Source of the DNA: Paenibacillus montanisoli
GTDB lineage: Bacteria > Bacillota > Bacilli > Paenibacillales > Paenibacillaceae
DNA length: 64,000 bases
Direction of reading: 5' to 3'
Assembly (NCBI RefSeq): GCF_003268025.1
Contig: NZ_QLUW01000001.1
Span: 992,001-1,056,000, forward strand
Each line of letters starts with the position of its first letter. The stretch's first letter is position 1. The position numbers were made by a program, and so were the translations under genes. The notes under the pieces are model-generated. The model was not told the DNA's origin. It made no database searches and saw nothing but the letters and a program-made list of their open reading frames with translations. Positions 61,153-64,000 of the stretch are shown in pieces.

Positions 61153-61256
61153 GCCGTTTAAAGTACCAATTCATGGATGAAACTGAGAGTGATAAGACGC
61201 GTACTAACACTCATGCATCCAGACGATCGATCATGATGGTATAGGAGAATATTCGG

Positions 61257-61547
61257 ATGAAGGAATGGCTTGAAGGTTGGCTCGTATGTTTCATTCTTAT
61301 GATAATCGGCGGTTTTTTCTTATGGAGAACGTTGAAAGACGTCATCGGGCATGTTAAAAATTATAGAGTGGAGAAAGCCGAAAACAGAGTAGGTTGGTGG
61401 TATTTCGAGTGGCTATTTATCTTGGCAGATGCGATTTGGGGATCGCTTACCCGCCCTGCCGTATTTATTTCGTTGCTCTTTTTCTTGGTTGGAACGATTG
61501 GTCTTGTCGTGAATACGATCAAGATCATTGCCGGTTTGTTTAAATAG
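61257..61547 (+). CDS. Small membrane protein, unknown function
   Basis: A 96-aa protein with two spans (about residues 8-25 and 68-92) separated by a charged segment (RTLKDVIGHVKNYRVEKAEN). A third, weaker hydrophobic part (WWYFEWLFILADAIW) lies at about 48-62. ATG at 61257, with ATAGGAGAATA upstream. It has its own terminator and no coupling with neighbours; it lies just before the vanR-like gene. I do not recognise the family. Confidence 0.75.
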   Translation: MKEWLEGWLVCFILMIIGGFFLWRTLKDVIGHVKNYRVEKAENRVGWWYFEWLFILADAIWGSLTRPAVFISLLFFLVGTIGLVVNTIKIIAGLFK

Positions 61548-61565
61548 AATATCGCAGTGAATTCG

Positions 61566-61589
61566 ACACGCTGATTCAGCGTGTTTTTT
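61566..61589 (+). terminator. Rho-independent terminator
   Basis: ACACGCTGA / TTCAGCGTGT hairpin then TTTTTT. A -10-like TATAAT at 61599-61604, just downstream, may serve the response regulator gene. Confidence 0.85.
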
Positions 61590-61634
61590 GATTTGGTGTA
61601 TAATGGAACCAAAATCAATAGAGGAGTTCGAATC

Positions 61635-62324
61635 ATGACGCGTGCCACCATATTGATCGCGGATGACGATACGGAAATTGCCGAGCTCATCGCGATCCAT
61701 TTAGAACAAGAAGGCTATCGGACCGTTAAAGTATCCGACGGCGCCGCCGCGGTTCATGCGGTTCAATCCCAATCGATTGATTTGGCCATCCTGGATATTA
61801 TGATGCCCAAGCTGGATGGACATGAAGTGACTCGGAAAATTCGCGAAACATACGACCTGCCTATTATTTTTTTAAGCGCCAAAACATCGGATTTGGATAA
61901 AATCACAGGCCTCGTCATTGGGGCGGACGACTATATGACCAAGCCGTTCAACCCGATGGAATTGGTCGCACGGGTAAAAGCGCAATTGCGCCGTTCCTTC
62001 TCATTAAATCAATCGAGGCAAGCCGGCAATCCGGTCGTGGAAGCAGGCGGCTTGATCGTGGATCCGGACAAACGCACCGTACTTCGTTATGGTCAGAACA
62101 TCGAGCTGACCCCGAAAGAGTTTGATATTTTGTATCTGATGGCTCGTCATCCGAACAAGGTATTCAGCGCCGAAAATCTATTCCGGCAAGTGTGGGGAGA
62201 GTCTTACTACGGAAGCGGGAATACCGTCATGGTCCATATTCGCACCCTTAGAAAGAAATTGGGCGAAGCCAACCATTCATTTATCAAAACAGTCTGGGGA
62301 GTAGGGTATAAATTCAATGGATAG
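61635..62324 (+). CDS. vanR: VanR-like OmpR-family response regulator
   Basis: A 229-aa two-domain regulator. The receiver (residues 1-120) has Asp9-Asp11, phosphoacceptor Asp54 (LAILDIMMPKLDG) and Lys near 104 (DDYMTKPFNP). The winged helix is at about 130-227 (LTPKEFDILYLMARHPNKVF ... TVMVHIRTLRKKL). The sequence plan is closest to VanR-type regulators. The start at 61635 has GAGGAG 9 bases upstream; earlier in-frame codons lie in the terminator. It overlaps the sensor kinase gene by 8 bp. With that kinase and the VanY-like gene it forms a cell-wall stress or glycopeptide-response set; the symbol is assigned on that basis. Confidence 0.85.
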   Translation: MTRATILIADDDTEIAELIAIHLEQEGYRTVKVSDGAAAVHAVQSQSIDLAILDIMMPKLDGHEVTRKIRETYDLPIIFLSAKTSDLDKITGLVIGADDYMTKPFNPMELVARVKAQLRRSFSLNQSRQAGNPVVEAGGLIVDPDKRTVLRYGQNIELTPKEFDILYLMARHPNKVFSAENLFRQVWGESYYGSGNTVMVHIRTLRKKLGEANHSFIKTVWGVGYKFNG

Positions 62325-63417
62325 ATGGCTGAGCAGCTTCAGGGCGAAAATGGTCTTGTTATTCGGGCTTAGCACGCTTGCGGCCGGTTTACTTACCTAC
62401 TTGTTGTACAGAATCCTTCAGTATTATTATCGCACGACTGTTCAGTTTGAGGATTCCGCGGCTCGATGGCGCGACTTCATCCGAAACATCGGAGACCTGA
62501 ATTTCTTTCTTATTTTCTTTATTCCGCTTTCGTTTTTGTTTTTCTTTCTGTTGACGAAGCCCTATGCAGCGTACTTTCATAAAATATCCGCGGGCATTCG
62601 AAGTCTTGCCGCCGGCGATTTAAATGCCCGGGTGGAGCTGACCTCCGGCGATGAGTTCCAGGACGTTGCGGAAGACATTAACAAGGCGATCGAACAATTG
62701 AAGCAAGCTGTCGAACGAGGAGAGTTCGCCGAAAGCAGCAAGGATCAGCTCGTCTTGAATTTGGCTCACGATCTGCGGACGCCGCTTACTTCCGTCCTAG
62801 GCTATCTGGATCTGATTCTCAAAAACGAACAGTTGACGGCCGAGCAAGTCCGGCATTACACAACGATCGCCTTGATGAAATCGCGCCGATTGGAAAAACT
62901 GATCGAAGGGCTGTTCGACATCACGAGAATGAATTACGGCAGGCTTCCCATCGAGAAACAACCTATCGACCTCTATGAGCTTCTGAGTCAATTAATCGAA
63001 GAGCTGTATCCCATCTTTGAAAATAACCATCTGACAGCCAGATTAACGGCTGAACCGAATGCAATGATCTTAGGCGATGGCGAACTGCTTGCGCGCGTGT
63101 TTGAAAATTTGCTTTCGAACGCGGCCAGGTATGGCAAAGACGGCCAGTTTGTTGATATTACCTGCGGTTTCGAGGATTCCGAAGCGGTCGTGCAAGTCGT
63201 CAATTACGGCCATGCGATTCCGAAAGAGGAATTGCCGCATCTGTTCGATATGTTCTATAAGGGAGACAAAGCGCGCACGCATCAAGAAGGCGGTACAGGC
63301 CTAGGCTTGTACATCGCCCAAAACATAGTGAAGCAGCATGGCGGTACGATAAGCGCCGAAAGCAGCTTGATTCGGACCGTTTTTGAAGTGCGGCTGCCGA
63401 TTATGATTGATGTTTAA
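62317..63417 (+). CDS. vanS: VanS-like sensor histidine kinase
   Basis: A 366-aa kinase. Two spans (about residues 12-32 and 60-82) enclose a short outside loop of about 28 residues. A HAMP domain (about 85-135; IRSLAAGDLNARVELTSGDE) follows, then HisKA with His151 (LAHDLRTPLTSVLGYL), and HATPase with N box ENLLSNAARYG, G1/F region and G2 GTGLGLYIAQNIVKQHGG. The short sensor loop is like VanS of VanA/VanB-type systems. It starts 8 bp inside the response regulator gene. It probably detects glycopeptides or envelope stress and controls the VanY-like gene downstream. Confidence 0.87.
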   Translation: MDRWLSSFRAKMVLLFGLSTLAAGLLTYLLYRILQYYYRTTVQFEDSAARWRDFIRNIGDLNFFLIFFIPLSFLFFFLLTKPYAAYFHKISAGIRSLAAGDLNARVELTSGDEFQDVAEDINKAIEQLKQAVERGEFAESSKDQLVLNLAHDLRTPLTSVLGYLDLILKNEQLTAEQVRHYTTIALMKSRRLEKLIEGLFDITRMNYGRLPIEKQPIDLYELLSQLIEELYPIFENNHLTARLTAEPNAMILGDGELLARVFENLLSNAARYGKDGQFVDITCGFEDSEAVVQVVNYGHAIPKEELPHLFDMFYKGDKARTHQEGGTGLGLYIAQNIVKQHGGTISAESSLIRTVFEVRLPIMIDV

Positions 63418-63498
63418 GAAAAATTTTATGTTTTCCCTGCTTCTTCTTAAACAATTTTCTCTATCTTAGTGGAACACAAGGCTAAGGAGGAATTGAAA

Positions 63499-64000
63499 TT
63501 GAGGAAGCGGGGTTTTTTGCTTGTACTTTGTCTGATTGCCGGCTATGTAGTATTCCATCAGAAGCAAGAAGTCGAGATCGATCTGCCGGGCATGGGCGGC
63601 GCGTCCGAGTCAAACCAGGTGCCGGCTCAAACGATACAAGTAGGAAAAGAGCAAATTTACAAAGGAAATCTGGTCTTAATCAACAAGGATTACCCCGTCC
63701 ATCCGGGAAGCGTCGAAACGGATATCGTCAACTTGTCCGAACGCAAGGAGCTTCTAAGCGGATTCGGGCTGCTTAATGATAAGATTCGGCTGCCGAGCAA
63801 CGTGCTGCAAAAATTCACGGAAATGGTTTACGATGCCGGCAAGGAAGGCGTGAATCACTTTATCATCAGCAGCGGATATCGCGATCGCGCGGAGCAAAAT
63901 GAGCTTTATAAGGAGATGGGGGCCGACTATGCCCTTCCGGCGGGACATAGCGAGCATAATCTAGGCTTATCGCTAGATATCGGCTCCACCCTCCAAGCGA
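63499..64000 (+). CDS. vanY: VanY-like D-Ala-D-Ala carboxypeptidase (runs off the window)
   Basis: At least 167 codons, open at the window end. Start TTG at 63499, with AAGGAGG 8 bases upstream (TTG at 63493 is too close). N-terminal MRKRGFLLVLCLIAGYVVF is a signal anchor. The catalytic part shows ISSGYRDRAEQNELYKEMG and the zinc/active-site block GHSEHNLGLSLDIG (SxHxxGxxxD), as in VanY/DacB-type peptidases. Cleaving the terminal D-Ala from peptidoglycan precursors removes the vancomycin target. No vanH, vanA or vanX ligase genes are in view, so on its own it gives at most low-level tolerance; wall maturation is also possible. Confidence 0.85.
   Translation, partial: MRKRGFLLVLCLIAGYVVFHQKQEVEIDLPGMGGASESNQVPAQTIQVGKEQIYKGNLVLINKDYPVHPGSVETDIVNLSERKELLSGFGLLNDKIRLPSNVLQKFTEMVYDAGKEGVNHFIISSGYRDRAEQNELYKEMGADYALPAGHSEHNLGLSLDIGSTLQA

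Overview
The window looks like a chromosome segment of a Gram-positive, endospore-former-type bacterium of the Paenibacillaceae (Paenibacillus or Cohnella-like). Evidence: strong GGAGG ribosome sites with many TTG and GTG starts, Lpl-type sugar ABC transporters with a membrane-bound AraC-type regulator, a cold-shock gene followed by a YdjO-like zinc-ribbon gene, and VanR/VanS/VanY-like genes. This is judged from gene content only.

Positions 1-11736 are an accessory region. Small, unrelated, same-strand genes (an unknown 87-aa protein, a GNAT acetyltransferase, a small membrane protein, a DUF2199-like protein, a lipoprotein, a RibD/DHFR-like reductase, a fatty acid desaturase, a truncated lipoprotein) are each followed, at or within about 40 bp of the stop codon, by a copy of a 40-95 bp palindromic repeat. 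The repeat is built on the motif CTAACGGG and a GC-rich stem (GCAGGCTGCC type). The layout is that of integron gene cassettes with attC-like sites but no integrase in the window. Three broken IS110-superfamily elements sit in or against these repeats. The region ends at a 50-nt 3' fragment of a tRNA-Ala(GGC) gene (11687-11736), which looks like the distal attachment scar of an island lying to its left.

Positions 11737-22605: an Fnr/CRP-type promoter before two tiny membrane proteins, a nucleoside hydrolase, a very large DUF4011-like helicase with a predicted nuclease domain (possible defence gene), a Gfo/Idh/MocA oxidoreductase plus TIM-barrel isomerase pair, and a TetR regulator divergent from a YhgE-like membrane protein. 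A decayed piece of the oxidoreductase gene lies on the other side of the helicase gene, which marks a rearrangement.

Positions 22606-44038: surface-polysaccharide genes (three glycosyltransferases, a nucleotidyltransferase, a UDP-glucose dehydrogenase-type enzyme), a sugar/sorbosone dehydrogenase-like protein, and an operon of three giant proteins (2318, 1195 and 1121 aa) of unknown function. These contain an OmpA-like region, long beta-rich stretches, a phage-tail-like module and a degenerate phospholipase D fold. This is the least explained coding block.

Positions 44039-51096: an amino-sugar operon (nanE, RpiR-type regulator, a two-domain putative glycosidase, murQ, ROK kinase, GH32-like hydrolase), probably for recycling cell-wall MurNAc/ManNAc sugars. 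Positions 51111-54648: a heterodimeric ABC exporter on the minus strand. Positions 54967-61152: an AraC-type regulator and a three-gene sugar ABC importer. Positions 61257-64000: a small membrane protein, then a vanR-vanS-vanY-like set; the last gene runs off the window.
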